Origin: Flagellimonas myxillae
GTDB lineage: Bacteria; Bacteroidota; Bacteroidia; Flavobacteriales; Flavobacteriaceae
Reading direction: 5' to 3'
Length of the DNA stretch: 64,000 nt
NCBI RefSeq assembly: GCF_023502235.1
Contig: NZ_JAMFLY010000004.1
Coordinates: forward strand, 124,001-188,000
The notes below the pieces were generated by a model. That model worked only from the letters and a program-made list of their open reading frames with translations. It was not told the DNA's origin and made no database searches. Below, piece after piece: positions 1-9,155 of this stretch. The stretch's first letter is position 1; each line of letters begins with the position of its first letter. The translations under genes and the position numbers were made by a program.

Positions 1-1266
1 TGTTAGACTTAAAGTCTGGTCATCTGTGTCCGTATCAATTGAGCTGATGTCTACGGTGTTTCCATCTGCGATGGTCAAGTCGGTTCCTGACAAGCTCAAC
101 GTTTGGTCGTCCGTATCTACATATCCACTCAAATCGACCGAGTTCCCATCTGCAATGGAAAGCGTATTTCCACTCAAGCTTAAGGTCTGGTCGTCTGTAT
201 CTGTATCAATGGTGCTGATATCGATGGTGTTGCCATCAGAAATGGTCAAATCTGTACCTGACAAGCTCAACATTTGGTCATCAGTATCTGTATCAATGCT
301 GCTGATGTCAATGGTATTTCCATCTGCAATGGTCAGGTCAGTGCCGGACAGACTCAGAGTCTGGTCGTCTGTGTCCACATATCCACTCAAATCGACCGAG
401 TTCCCATCTGCAATGGAAAGCGTATTTCCGCTCAAACTTAATGTCTGGTCATCTGTATCGGTATCAATGCTGCTGATATCAATGGTATTTCCATCTGCAA
501 TGGTCAGGTCAGTGCCGGACAGGCTCAAAGTCTGGTCGTCCGTATCCGTGTCAATTGAGCTGATATCAACAGTGTTTCCTCCACTAATGGATAGGTCAGT
601 TCCACTCAATGATAATGTCTGCGCATCAGTGTTTACTCCGGAAATATCTACCGTGTTTCCGTCAGCGATAGAAAGGTCGGTACCTGACAAGCTCAACGTT
701 TGGTCATCGGTATCAACAGAACCTATATCAATCGTATTCCCATCTGAGATGGTTAAATCCGTTCCCGAAAGGCTCAAAGTTTGATCATCCGTGTCCGTAT
801 CAATCAATGCAGCAATATCTGCTAGAGCAACAGCAAATGTATTCGCATCGGAATCTGTAATAACAAGATTTGTATTTGTACCATCAATCCCAAAAGAGGC
901 AATTGTGGTATTTGTATCGGTAAGTGAATCGCTTAAACTACTTAAATCGACATTTACACTTCCCCCATTTTCCAAAGTCAATGTCAACTCATTTGTAGCT
1001 CCATCTAAAGTAAACCCAGTAAGCTGCTGATCATCCGTAGATGTCAATTCCCAGGAATCCCCATCCCAAAAATAAATAGTTCCAGTTCCTGTGTTGACAT
1101 AAATATCGCCAGTATCCACACCTGATGGAGTGGTAGCTCCTGCTGCGGACACATCTGTTCCACTCAGGACTTCACAGTTGCATTGATCTTGAAGGGTTAC
1201 TGTTGTTTGCGAAAAGGCAAATCCTGTGCAAAGCAGCAGGAAAATGACTAAGATGCTCTTTTTCAT
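1..1266 (-). CDS. repeat-rich secreted surface protein (adhesin-like), 3' end outside window
   Basis: The frame is open from an ATG at 1266 to the left edge (422 codons, no stop), so the C-terminus is missing. The first 19 residues (MKKSILVIFLLLCTGFAFS) form a signal peptide. Residues about 20-160 are a head containing a YFWDGDSWEL stretch. From about position 800 leftward come ten imperfect repeats of 26-29 residues with the core DDQTLSLSGTDLTIADGN followed by (T/S)(I/V)D(I/L). Repeats of this kind occur in long beta-structured surface or fibre proteins of Flavobacteriia. Function is inferred only: a cell-surface adhesin, perhaps exported by the type IX system. The repetitive sense strand produces a long antisense reading frame at 26-784 that is not a gene. 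Confidence 0.8.
   Translation of the reverse strand, partial: MKKSILVIFLLLCTGFAFSQTTVTLQDQCNCEVLSGTDVSAAGATTPSGVDTGDIYVNTGTGTIYFWDGDSWELTSTDDQQLTGFTLDGATNELTLTLENGGSVNVDLSSLSDSLTDTNTTIASFGIDGTNTNLVITDSDANTFAVALADIAALIDTDTDDQTLSLSGTDLTISDGNTIDIGSVDTDDQTLSLSGTDLSIADGNTVDISGVNTDAQTLSLSGTDLSISGGNTVDISSIDTDTDDQTLSLSGTDLTIADGNTIDISSIDTDTDDQTLSLSGNTLSIADGNSVDLSGYVDTDDQTLSLSGTDLTIADGNTIDISSIDTDTDDQMLSLSGTDLTISDGNTIDISTIDTDTDDQTLSLSGNTLSIADGNSVDLSGYVDTDDQTLSLSGTDLTIADGNTVDISSIDTDTDDQTLSLT
10..800 (-). repeat. tandem repeats of 78-87 bp inside the adhesin gene
   Basis: Ten units can be counted by the QTLSL codons, near positions 14, 105, 185, 268, 356, 440, 527, 614, 694 and 775. Unit length alternates between 78 and 87 bp because the linker is either IDTDTDD or a shorter form (VDTDD). 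Two units use the variant NTLSIADGNSVDLSGY. The array continues beyond the left edge. Confidence 0.85.
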
Positions 1267-1599
1267 GGGGTTATGCTTAGTAGACATCGCGTCTGGGTTG
1301 AGTTTTTGTAATCTTTAGAGCTTATTTAAGCTTTTAAATCAATTGTTCTTTTAGTTGAGTATTTCTACACTTTACAAAATTACCCTTACCTCTAGGGGGG
1401 GAAAATATTTGTTGTGTACGCTTGAAATCCGACTGTATAGGGTTTAAATCTTGAGGTCACCCCTTTAAATTGAGGCAAAAAAAGCATGGTCATTGGTCGA
1501 TAAATCCAGTACTGCAAAAGGTTTAAGCACATGACAAAATGATAGGTCGAGCCCAAAAATCAAGTAAGAAAATTCGTAAAATTGATCCTGGAAAAGGGG
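1267..1599. other. intergenic region upstream of the adhesin gene
   Basis: These 333 bp separate two minus-strand genes. A -7 type element (TAATTTTG, minus strand, 1375-1382) lies 109 bp upstream of the adhesin start. No convincing -33 element is visible at the right distance. The only hint of a terminator for the upstream gene is a short GGG/CCC hairpin at 1594-1606 that overlaps its stop codon. No reading frame or RNA gene was recognised. Confidence 0.5.
1375..1382 (-). promoter_or_regulatory. possible -7 promoter element for the adhesin gene
   Basis: The minus strand reads TAATTTTG, an exact match to the Bacteroidota -7 consensus TAnnTTTG. A TTG -33 box is not evident 17-23 bp upstream, so this is only a candidate. 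Confidence 0.35.
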
Positions 1600-4500
1600 T
1601 TAATCCCGATTTACCCGGTAGGTAATTCCACGGTTGGTAATCACCGTTGGAATGCTCAAAATGGACATCGGGGAAAACTCTGATGTGGAGTTCCCCAAAG
1701 TTGCTGTTGCCGTGAGCAAGTCACCTCCACTTGGGGACACTGAAAGCGGAATTGAAAATTGGAAAGCATTGGTATTATCGGCATTCCCGTCCGCATCGGA
1801 AAAGGAAGATGTACCACTATCGCTGTCTGAACCACTTCCTTCAACATCACTTCCCAAAAAGGTCTGTCCTTCACCATAATCCACTGTTAAACCCAATTGG
1901 TTATCCCCACTGGTAGCGGTTCCCTCACTTACATCCGTCAAGAAAAACTCCAGTGTGGTTCCTGGACGTGACCAACCTTTTACAATAAGGTTGGAGCCAG
2001 ATAAATAAGCAGATTCAATTATCGGAAAGTTCAGCAGATTGTTTGGTCCGGAATCTCCATCCCCCGAGTCATTGATGGTTACCCCATCCCCTACTGTGGC
2101 AGAGGCGTCCAAATCAATACCCAAAGAAGCTGAAGCGGTTCCATTGGCATAAATGGAGTTCTGACTGATCAAGTTACCGGTACCACCGATAACTACCACA
2201 CCGGCCCCTCCGTTGCTATATATTAGATTATTGGACAATTGGGAATTGTCCCCAGCAATAATTACACCCATATTCTCAACGTTTCCGGAACAGTTTCCAC
2301 CATCCTGACCAGAGGTCGTAATGGAATTTTCCGTGAGGGTCAAACCACCAGTTATGGCAGAGGCATCCACGCCCCCGGCAGCCGCATTCTCAATTAGATT
2401 TTGTTGAATTGTGATACTGCTTCCACTTTGCAGTTCTATATTATCATCACAGGGTTGATCCCCGTTGCTCGTGATATGATTGTTCTGAATCAGACTTGAA
2501 GTACCACCATTTACCAAAATTCCAGCATCGGTATTGGTGGCAATGTAATTTCCGTCAATGGTCAAGTTACCACCCAGAATTTCGACACCAAAGTCCACAT
2601 TTCCAGCATTGGAACCTTGAGCATTAACCCCTAACAAATTAGCCAAAACACTAACAGTACCGCTGTTTAGCTGAATTGCGGCATTGTTGCTGGCATACAC
2701 AGCTAGATTTCTAAGGGTAGCGTTTGCCTGAACATCAAAAACATCTCCTTGATCTCGATGCACCTGTATTTCCGGTCTTGTAAAGGAAGGAAGTGCAATA
2801 GCGGAAGTTCCGACCGCACTGCCACCAGACCCTACAGTACCAGAGTTAGTATCTCCTGAATAGGCTGTTTGGGTACGTCCATCAATGATGGTGTTGTTGG
2901 CTGTAATGGCTGTTAATGGATTCCCATTGCTGATGCTAATATCAAAATATCCACTTGAATAATTGGCGTCCGTGGTTCTTCCCAAAGGGTCCGCGCTTGA
3001 TGGAATCATAAAGATTGAAGTGTCATCCCCGGCAGCTGGGTCAAATATTGCATTTGCCCCAATATCCAAGCCCGTCTCATCCAAGTTGTTCGCATTCACG
3101 ATAAATTGTTCCAAGGAACCTTGTCCGTCCTCATTGGTATTCACAATGGTATTAAAGTTGAATCCAAAATCTAGACCCACAATACCACCACTTGCTATTG
3201 TAACTGGTGAACTTGTCTGGGCACCTGTCAGGGTTCCGGTTCCGACATCCTCCGCAGAAGGATCTGCTCCCCCTACCTCATCGGTCACATCCACAAAAGA
3301 CCCGGACGTGTTGTAATTTCTATAGGTCTGGACTGGAACACAAGACGTACATCCCACGCCTCCACCCCTTGTGGAACGCACCGTGGAATTGACCACTCTC
3401 ACGGTATAATCGCCATCGGCCATACCACCAAAAGTATAGTCGCCATTGTTATCACTCGTCACACTTTCGATATAGACATTGGAGGAGTCATATAGTTCCA
3501 AAGTGGCATTTTCCACTCCTGCTCCAGAAGCCGTGGCCATATCCCTTCCCGAACCTCCTGGATAGTTCACATCCTCAAACACGGTTCCGTTGATCAGGTT
3601 GGATTGTACGCGAATCAATACGGCGTTAAAAAACACCGCATCATTGGCTACAGAAACATTGGCGGTTACCTGGGAATCGCCAGGGGATATGTAAGAAGAA
3701 ATCCCATAGGTGTCCAAATCAACACCGTAGGTGGTAGCATCATTGTAGACAGGTGCTTGAGTATCATCATAAATGGTACCGTTGTATGCGTTATTTCCGG
3801 TTTGACCACCATCTCCACTCAAGGTAAATGTAGTAGTCGCTTGGTTAGTAATTGAAAGTGTTTCCGAGGCACCAGAAAGCGTGTCGTCCCCTTCCCAAGA
3901 TAAGAAGGTGGCTTTGGCACCAGAACCGGCAATGGCATAAAACGAATCCAAAGTAAAGGAATCACTGGAATTTCTAAGTCTTTGAAAACCTTGGTATAAG
4001 TTGATACTGGATGCAGGCAAGGTAGGATCATCATAAAAAACCATCAAGGCCCAACCGCCCAAAACTCCTTCACTCCCACAGCTGGATGTGTTGTCTATCG
4101 TCAAATCGGCAAAATCGTAGGTGTTCGTAGAAGGATCGCTAACCCCTGTCACAATTGATGTTACATCACTTAAATAACTCCAATAGGTAGCGGAATATGC
4201 GTTGTAAGCCAAGTCGGCGGTAACCGATTGCCCTTCAAAGGTAACGTCAGCGTCCATTGTGGAACTGGAGTGTGCCCAGTATAAATAAGCCTTTCTAATG
4301 GTTCCTGTGCCCGGAATAGGTGCAATCAGTGTACCGGAGCTGGAATTGGTTACTGCACAAGCGTCTGTGTTGTTATGTGCAGTTCTTAGCGTGTTTCCAG
4401 TAACAACATAATCCACGTTCCCATGGAATTCTTCATAAAGGACCAAGGGTGCATCCGAAGAAATCTGCGCATTTATGGTTCCAGTTGCTGTATCCGAATA

Positions 4501-6030
4501 GTCCACAGTACCGTCAGAAGAGCTTGTAAATTGTATGGTAAAAGTCTCATCTGATTCAATAACGGCATCGTCCGTAATAGGAACTGTTATGGTATCGGTA
4601 TCCCCGACTGTTCCATTAAAATTTAAAGTGCCGGTCGTGCTTGTATAATCGCTACCGGCCGTGGCAGTACCATCAACCGTTTGGTAATTCACCGTAAACG
4701 CACCTGAAGCACTGGCTCCTGTATGGGTCACGGTAAACACCGCATTTCCTGCATCTTCGTCCACAGAAATATCCGAAATGGTCATGGTAGGGCCTGGTAC
4801 ATAACAAGAAACTGTAGCTTCCCATCCATTGTTGGTCACACTAAAATCCGAAGTAAACCGGAAGGTAAGACAACCAGAACCATCTGTTGAGGTAATTGTG
4901 CTTGGGGGTGTATTTCCATTATGATATTGACCAATCAATGTTCCACCGGTTGTAGTTCCTTCATATACATACAAAAAGTCATATCCATTTTCCACATCAA
5001 AGCTGGTAAAATTGATTCGCACAAAACTACCGCCTGTATCAGGGCAAATGGTATAGGTAATGTCTTCATTGTTGGAATAAGCTGCAGATTGACCTCCAGT
5101 ATCCAGAAAGGTTTCACTACAGCTATTATCGGTAACTCCATCGGTTATAATCAAACCATCATTATCCGTAATGTTTCCGGTTGCTGTATCTGAAAAATCC
5201 ACAGAACCATCTGACGAAGCTGTGAATTGAATGGTAAAGGTTTCTGTACTTTCCAAAGTGCCATCATCGGTAATGGGAACGGATATGTTATCTGTATCTC
5301 CGCTGGTACCATTAAAATTAAGAATACCACTGGTGAAGGTATAATCACTTCCCGAAGTAGCAGTCCCATTTACCGTTTGGAAGTTAACCGTAAAGGCGCC
5401 AGAGGCATTTGCTCCGGTATGCGTAACGGTAAAAACGGCATTTCCTGTCCCCTCATCAAATGTAATATCGTTTACAATCATGGTTGGACTAAATGTCGCT
5501 GTAAAAAGCACATTGTCTATATAAATGGTTTCGCTCCCGCCCCAGTTGGAATCCCCACCGACGAATCGGATGGAAGAATTGGAAGATATTTGATCAGCGG
5601 TCAAATTATGGGAAACCGATCCGGTATTGGTACTATTTATGGTTGCTACGGTTTGATAGGAAGAGGTATTGTCATTCCACAACTGGACCAAAAGTGACTC
5701 ATTTCCACGAGAGTTTGCATCGTAATCCAAGTCTAGGGTCACACTGGAAGCGCCAGAGAGGTCCAAATCCCGAAAAATGGTCCTACTGTCGATGTTGTTA
5801 AATTCAAGCTCATTGCCAACAATTTCTATTCGACCCGAGCTTGGGCTATCGTCATCTCCTGTTTCGTCCCAATTGTTATCAAAATTTTGGGTTCCATCGT
5901 TGTTGGAATAGGAGGTAGAGCTAAAATTGTCACGATAAGTATCCTGGGCCGAAATTGTAGACCAGCCAAATACTGATAGTACAACTAACAGCGAAAATGT
6001 TCTTTTTATACGTATTACGTTGGCAAGCAT
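1600..6030 (-). CDS. multidomain extracellular protein (Calx-beta, CUB, SdrD_B-like, parallel beta-helix)
   Basis: This 1476-residue protein has a signal peptide ending near residue 30 (SVFGWSTISAQ). Domains in order: an N-terminal lectin/jelly-roll-like region (about 35-175), Calx-beta (about 180-290), CUB-like (about 300-410), a second Calx-beta (about 413-520), a conserved module with KAYLYWAHSS (about 530-810), an SdrD_B/prealbumin-like domain (about 812-880), and a right-handed beta-helix region introduced by NEDGQGSLEQFI (about 958-1343). It is probably secreted and binds glycans, calcium or surfaces. ATG at 6030 is preferred over the in-frame TTG at 6057, because it directly precedes the signal peptide and a -7 box overlaps the TTG. 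No type IX sorting domain is recognisable at the C-terminus, which is unusual for such a protein. Confidence 0.8.
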   Translation of the reverse strand: MLANVIRIKRTFSLLVVLSVFGWSTISAQDTYRDNFSSTSYSNNDGTQNFDNNWDETGDDDSPSSGRIEIVGNELEFNNIDSRTIFRDLDLSGASSVTLDLDYDANSRGNESLLVQLWNDNTSSYQTVATINSTNTGSVSHNLTADQISSNSSIRFVGGDSNWGGSETIYIDNVLFTATFSPTMIVNDITFDEGTGNAVFTVTHTGANASGAFTVNFQTVNGTATSGSDYTFTSGILNFNGTSGDTDNISVPITDDGTLESTETFTIQFTASSDGSVDFSDTATGNITDNDGLIITDGVTDNSCSETFLDTGGQSAAYSNNEDITYTICPDTGGSFVRINFTSFDVENGYDFLYVYEGTTTGGTLIGQYHNGNTPPSTITSTDGSGCLTFRFTSDFSVTNNGWEATVSCYVPGPTMTISDISVDEDAGNAVFTVTHTGASASGAFTVNYQTVDGTATAGSDYTSTTGTLNFNGTVGDTDTITVPITDDAVIESDETFTIQFTSSSDGTVDYSDTATGTINAQISSDAPLVLYEEFHGNVDYVVTGNTLRTAHNNTDACAVTNSSSGTLIAPIPGTGTIRKAYLYWAHSSSTMDADVTFEGQSVTADLAYNAYSATYWSYLSDVTSIVTGVSDPSTNTYDFADLTIDNTSSCGSEGVLGGWALMVFYDDPTLPASSINLYQGFQRLRNSSDSFTLDSFYAIAGSGAKATFLSWEGDDTLSGASETLSITNQATTTFTLSGDGGQTGNNAYNGTIYDDTQAPVYNDATTYGVDLDTYGISSYISPGDSQVTANVSVANDAVFFNAVLIRVQSNLINGTVFEDVNYPGGSGRDMATASGAGVENATLELYDSSNVYIESVTSDNNGDYTFGGMADGDYTVRVVNSTVRSTRGGGVGCTSCVPVQTYRNYNTSGSFVDVTDEVGGADPSAEDVGTGTLTGAQTSSPVTIASGGIVGLDFGFNFNTIVNTNEDGQGSLEQFIVNANNLDETGLDIGANAIFDPAAGDDTSIFMIPSSADPLGRTTDANYSSGYFDISISNGNPLTAITANNTIIDGRTQTAYSGDTNSGTVGSGGSAVGTSAIALPSFTRPEIQVHRDQGDVFDVQANATLRNLAVYASNNAAIQLNSGTVSVLANLLGVNAQGSNAGNVDFGVEILGGNLTIDGNYIATNTDAGILVNGGTSSLIQNNHITSNGDQPCDDNIELQSGSSITIQQNLIENAAAGGVDASAITGGLTLTENSITTSGQDGGNCSGNVENMGVIIAGDNSQLSNNLIYSNGGAGVVVIGGTGNLISQNSIYANGTASASLGIDLDASATVGDGVTINDSGDGDSGPNNLLNFPIIESAYLSGSNLIVKGWSRPGTTLEFFLTDVSEGTATSGDNQLGLTVDYGEGQTFLGSDVEGSGSDSDSGTSSFSDADGNADNTNAFQFSIPLSVSPSGGDLLTATATLGNSTSEFSPMSILSIPTVITNRGITYRVNRD

Positions 6031-6054
6031 ATAGTTAGTGGAATATACTTTTAC

Positions 6055-6062
6055 CAAATGTA
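6055..6062 (-). promoter_or_regulatory. possible -7 promoter element
   Basis: The minus strand reads TACATTTG (consensus TAnnTTTG), 24 bp upstream of the ATG at 6030. It overlaps the alternative TTG codon, which argues against that start. No clear -33 box is present. Confidence 0.38.
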
Positions 6063-6167
6063 ACCGTAGTTGTAAGCACCTCTAAATAATTGTTGTGAAA
6101 GGGCTTATCGATAAAGTGAACACCATTAAATTCGGTGTATGGTTTCCAAATTTTAGCCTATCTCCAT

Positions 6168-6196
6168 AAAAAAAGAGCTCTTGAAAAGAGCCCTTT
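6168..6196 (-). terminator. rho-independent terminator of the porP/porE-like operon
   Basis: On the minus strand GGGCTCTT and AAGAGCTC form a hairpin with a short loop, followed by seven T. It lies about 30 bp after the stop codon at 6225 and separates the secretion operon from the multidomain gene downstream. Confidence 0.75.
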
Positions 6197-6224
6197 ATCG
6201 ATTCAAAAATGTAATATTTTTGCG

Positions 6225-8180
6225 TTATTCGAAGATTATGAACTCAGACCTACGGTTTAGCTGATGTTCGTCACTGCTACAGCGAACTCCATTGATACAA
6301 TCGTTCACCAAGCGTTTTTCACCAAAGCCTTCCCCTTGCAATCTATCTGCCGCTATTCCTTTGGAAATCATATAATTGACGGTGGATTCTGCTCTTTTCT
6401 GGGATAACCATAGGTTATAGGCATCGTTCCCCCTACTGTCGGTATGGGAATTGACCTTGATTTTTAAGCTGGGGTATTTCTCCATGGCCACGATGACCTT
6501 TTGAATCTCAATTTCGGCATCGGGTCGGATGTTATACTTGTTCAAATCGAAATAAATGGTACTCAACTGAAGTAGTTTTGCCAAATCATCGCCAAAGCCA
6601 CCTGTTACGACATCCCTTTCGAGATAGAAATCAACAATTCTTGGTTTTCCGTAAGATCTGTTCAAATATTCCTCTGCGGGAACATATCCATCTCTTGAAG
6701 CCCGAACAAAATTCCCCTTGGAACAATCCAAGCTCAACACATAGTTTCCATTGGAATCGGTTAAAGTGGAAGACACCTCCCTGTTCTCTTCGTCAATGAT
6801 CATTACCGTGGCACCGGCCAAAACTTCATTGGATATCCTATCCCGCACCGTACCGGTAACTTCTTGGATACAGTCCAATACCAATGGCTCATTTTCGGTA
6901 AATTCATAAATGTCATCCTCACCCAGACCTCCTTCCCTGTTGGAGGAGAAATAACCAATCTTGGTCTCATTGTCCAATATGAACGCGAAATCATCCTGGT
7001 TTCCATTAATGGGTTTCCCGACATTTACTACAGGTTCGTCAAATTTTCCAAAGGTGATTTTGGTTGCAAAAACATCCAATCCGCCAAGACCAGGGTGCCC
7101 ATCCGAGGAAAAATAGAGTACGCCCTCTTTGGTGATATAAGGAAAAGTTTCACGGGCCCTAGTATTGATGTTCTTGCCTAGGTTGATAATGGGACCGTAG
7201 GTTCCATCCCCGATTATCTCTGTGACAAAAATGTCCGATTCCCCAACAGAACCCGGCATATCCGAAACAAAATAGAGCTTTTTACCATCGGGGCTCAACA
7301 CAGGATGGGCCACCGAATAGGAATCGCTATTGAATGGCAGTTCGATAATATTGGTCCATTCCCCATCAATCAGGGTGGCGCTATATATCTTTAGGCGGAT
7401 GATGCCCTGTTGATCCTTGTACTTTTTCCCATCCAAAAAGTTGTTTCTGGTAAAGTACATGGTCGTTCCGTCCTTGGTCACCACCGAAGTGGATTCATGC
7501 AATCTCGTATTCACATCGCCCTTAAGCTTCACTACCCTATCTTGGGACAGACTATCCGCATTCACCTTGTATAGGTCCAAAAAGTCTTTGGAATTCCATG
7601 TGTGCCTATATCTCGCCAAATTTCCCGTATCCCGATCGGAAGAAAATATCAGACCCTGCTCATAGAATGCAGCTGCGAAATCTGAGTATTTACTGTTATA
7701 ATCAAAGGGTTTTACGGTGAACCTTCCTGAGTTTTCCTCAATTTTTGCCAAATAGTCCTCATCTGACGGTAGCTCACCCTGGGCGGTCATTTCCTTAAAC
7801 TTTGCCATTATCGTGGCGGCGCCGTCATAATCCCCAAGGGATTTTAAACTCTGTGCGTATCGAAAAAAATAATCGGCTTCCGTTTCATCTGGAAAAGCCT
7901 CCGCCAATCGCTTATAGACATTTGCGGCTTCCTCATACTTTGCGTTGAAATAATAGGCATTACCCAGGCGCTTCAGTAGATCTTGGGAGACATAGCCTTT
8001 ATCCAATACTTTTTTATAGATGTCAATGGCCGGACTAAAGGAATATTCGTTGTAGCGTTCGTCTGCCTTGGCTTTTGCCTTCGCACCTTGTTTCTCGTTC
8101 ACCTTCGCAGGTTCCTGCGCCCAAGTTTGCACAGCATACCCTAGGAAAACAAAAAGGAAAATCAGTATTCTTTTCAACAT
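6225..8180 (-). CDS. PorE-like OmpA family protein (TPR, PD40 propeller, CRD, OmpA)
   Basis: The 651-residue protein has a signal peptide (to AQ at about 22), TPR-like helices (about 25-140), a WD40-like PD40 beta-propeller with repeated SPDGKKLYFVSD-type strands (about 170-420), a carboxypeptidase-regulatory-like domain (about 430-510) and a C-terminal OmpA peptidoglycan-binding domain (about 535-650; NSHTDSRGNDAYN). This order matches the published architecture of PorE, a type IX secretion component that links the system to peptidoglycan. It is the third gene of an operon, 10 bp after the PorP/SprF gene. Such triplets often serve one secreted substrate, so a paralogue dedicated to the giant protein upstream is more likely than the core housekeeping PorE. 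Confidence 0.85.
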   Translation of the reverse strand: MLKRILIFLFVFLGYAVQTWAQEPAKVNEKQGAKAKAKADERYNEYSFSPAIDIYKKVLDKGYVSQDLLKRLGNAYYFNAKYEEAANVYKRLAEAFPDETEADYFFRYAQSLKSLGDYDGAATIMAKFKEMTAQGELPSDEDYLAKIEENSGRFTVKPFDYNSKYSDFAAAFYEQGLIFSSDRDTGNLARYRHTWNSKDFLDLYKVNADSLSQDRVVKLKGDVNTRLHESTSVVTKDGTTMYFTRNNFLDGKKYKDQQGIIRLKIYSATLIDGEWTNIIELPFNSDSYSVAHPVLSPDGKKLYFVSDMPGSVGESDIFVTEIIGDGTYGPIINLGKNINTRARETFPYITKEGVLYFSSDGHPGLGGLDVFATKITFGKFDEPVVNVGKPINGNQDDFAFILDNETKIGYFSSNREGGLGEDDIYEFTENEPLVLDCIQEVTGTVRDRISNEVLAGATVMIIDEENREVSSTLTDSNGNYVLSLDCSKGNFVRASRDGYVPAEEYLNRSYGKPRIVDFYLERDVVTGGFGDDLAKLLQLSTIYFDLNKYNIRPDAEIEIQKVIVAMEKYPSLKIKVNSHTDSRGNDAYNLWLSQKRAESTVNYMISKGIAADRLQGEGFGEKRLVNDCINGVRCSSDEHQLNRRSEFIIFE

Positions 8181-8190
8181 AACTTACGCT

Positions 8191-9141
8191 TTAAAAGAAT
8201 CTTGGTGATACCGTTCTTTGGAATGCTTTTAGCAATTCCAACCGCAAAAACAGTTCGAAGGATCCATCATTGAATTGGGTACCTCCCAATTCCGTGGTTT
8301 CCCGGTCATAGGCCAATCCCACCATAATCTGATCGGTAATTTGAAAACCTGCCAAGGCACTCACGGCAGCATCCAACCTATAGGCTCCTCCGAAGTAAAA
8401 TTTATCGGCATATAAAAAGTTGGCCGATATATCCACTTGCAGGGGTGCTCCCCCTACAGCCTTGGTCAACAAGGCCGGTTTAAATTGTAAATCGGAATTT
8501 AGATCAAACACATAGCCCGTAATCAAATAGAAATTAATACGCTCTGTGGACAAAAAGTTAACGGAGTTGGCATCGTTCGAATTATTGTCAAAGTACTCGG
8601 TCTCCAGAAGGTTTGGTGCTGAAACGCCGGCATAAAACTTATCGGTGTGATAATAAATTCCAAGTCCAAAATTTGGATTGAACTGATTGTCAATATTATC
8701 CTGTTGCACCACCTCTTGATCAAAGTTCCTAAGGCCATTGAAATCCAAGCTCAACATATTCCCTCCAGCCTTTAGTCCGAAGGACAGCTTGGCATTAAGG
8801 GCGACATCAATGGTATAGGATAAAACTGCATCCAAATACGTTTCTTGAACCACTCCGTCCCCAATATTGTCATTGACCAACGATATCCCATAACCCAATC
8901 TACTATTTCTTATGGGGGAATGTAGATTGATAGTGAAGGTTTCCGGGGCACCATCCAACCCAATCCATTGGGAGCGGTACAATCCGGCAAAGCTCAGTTG
9001 GCCCCGCGAACCTGCATAAGCCGGGTTAACGGTGAGCGTATTGAACATGTACTGGGTGTACTGGGCATCTTGTTGGGCAACAAGGCTTTGAATTGTGATT
9101 CCAATAAGTAAAAACGGAATTAAAAAGTGCTTTTTAATCAT
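8191..9141 (-). CDS. type IX secretion membrane protein, PorP/SprF family
   Basis: This 316-residue protein has a signal peptide ending at VAQQ and the family hallmark DAQYTQYMFNTLTVNPAYAG directly after it, then a 14-stranded-type outer-membrane beta-barrel pattern ending in a terminal Phe. PorP/SprF proteins sit in the outer membrane. In Flavobacterium johnsoniae, SprF is needed for secretion of the type B CTD protein SprB. Here the gene lies 14 bp after a gene whose product ends in a type B CTD and 10 bp before a PorE-like gene, so it is probably the dedicated partner of that substrate. The length is normal for the family. Confidence 0.92.
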   Translation of the reverse strand: MIKKHFLIPFLLIGITIQSLVAQQDAQYTQYMFNTLTVNPAYAGSRGQLSFAGLYRSQWIGLDGAPETFTINLHSPIRNSRLGYGISLVNDNIGDGVVQETYLDAVLSYTIDVALNAKLSFGLKAGGNMLSLDFNGLRNFDQEVVQQDNIDNQFNPNFGLGIYYHTDKFYAGVSAPNLLETEYFDNNSNDANSVNFLSTERINFYLITGYVFDLNSDLQFKPALLTKAVGGAPLQVDISANFLYADKFYFGGAYRLDAAVSALAGFQITDQIMVGLAYDRETTELGGTQFNDGSFELFLRLELLKAFQRTVSPRFF

Positions 9142-9155
9142 TCTGTTTCAATATG

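Noticed and set aside
26-784. 252-codon plus-strand frame over the adhesin repeats
   Set aside because: It mirrors the minus-strand repeat gene, which has a signal peptide and a sensible composition; the antisense frame has neither.
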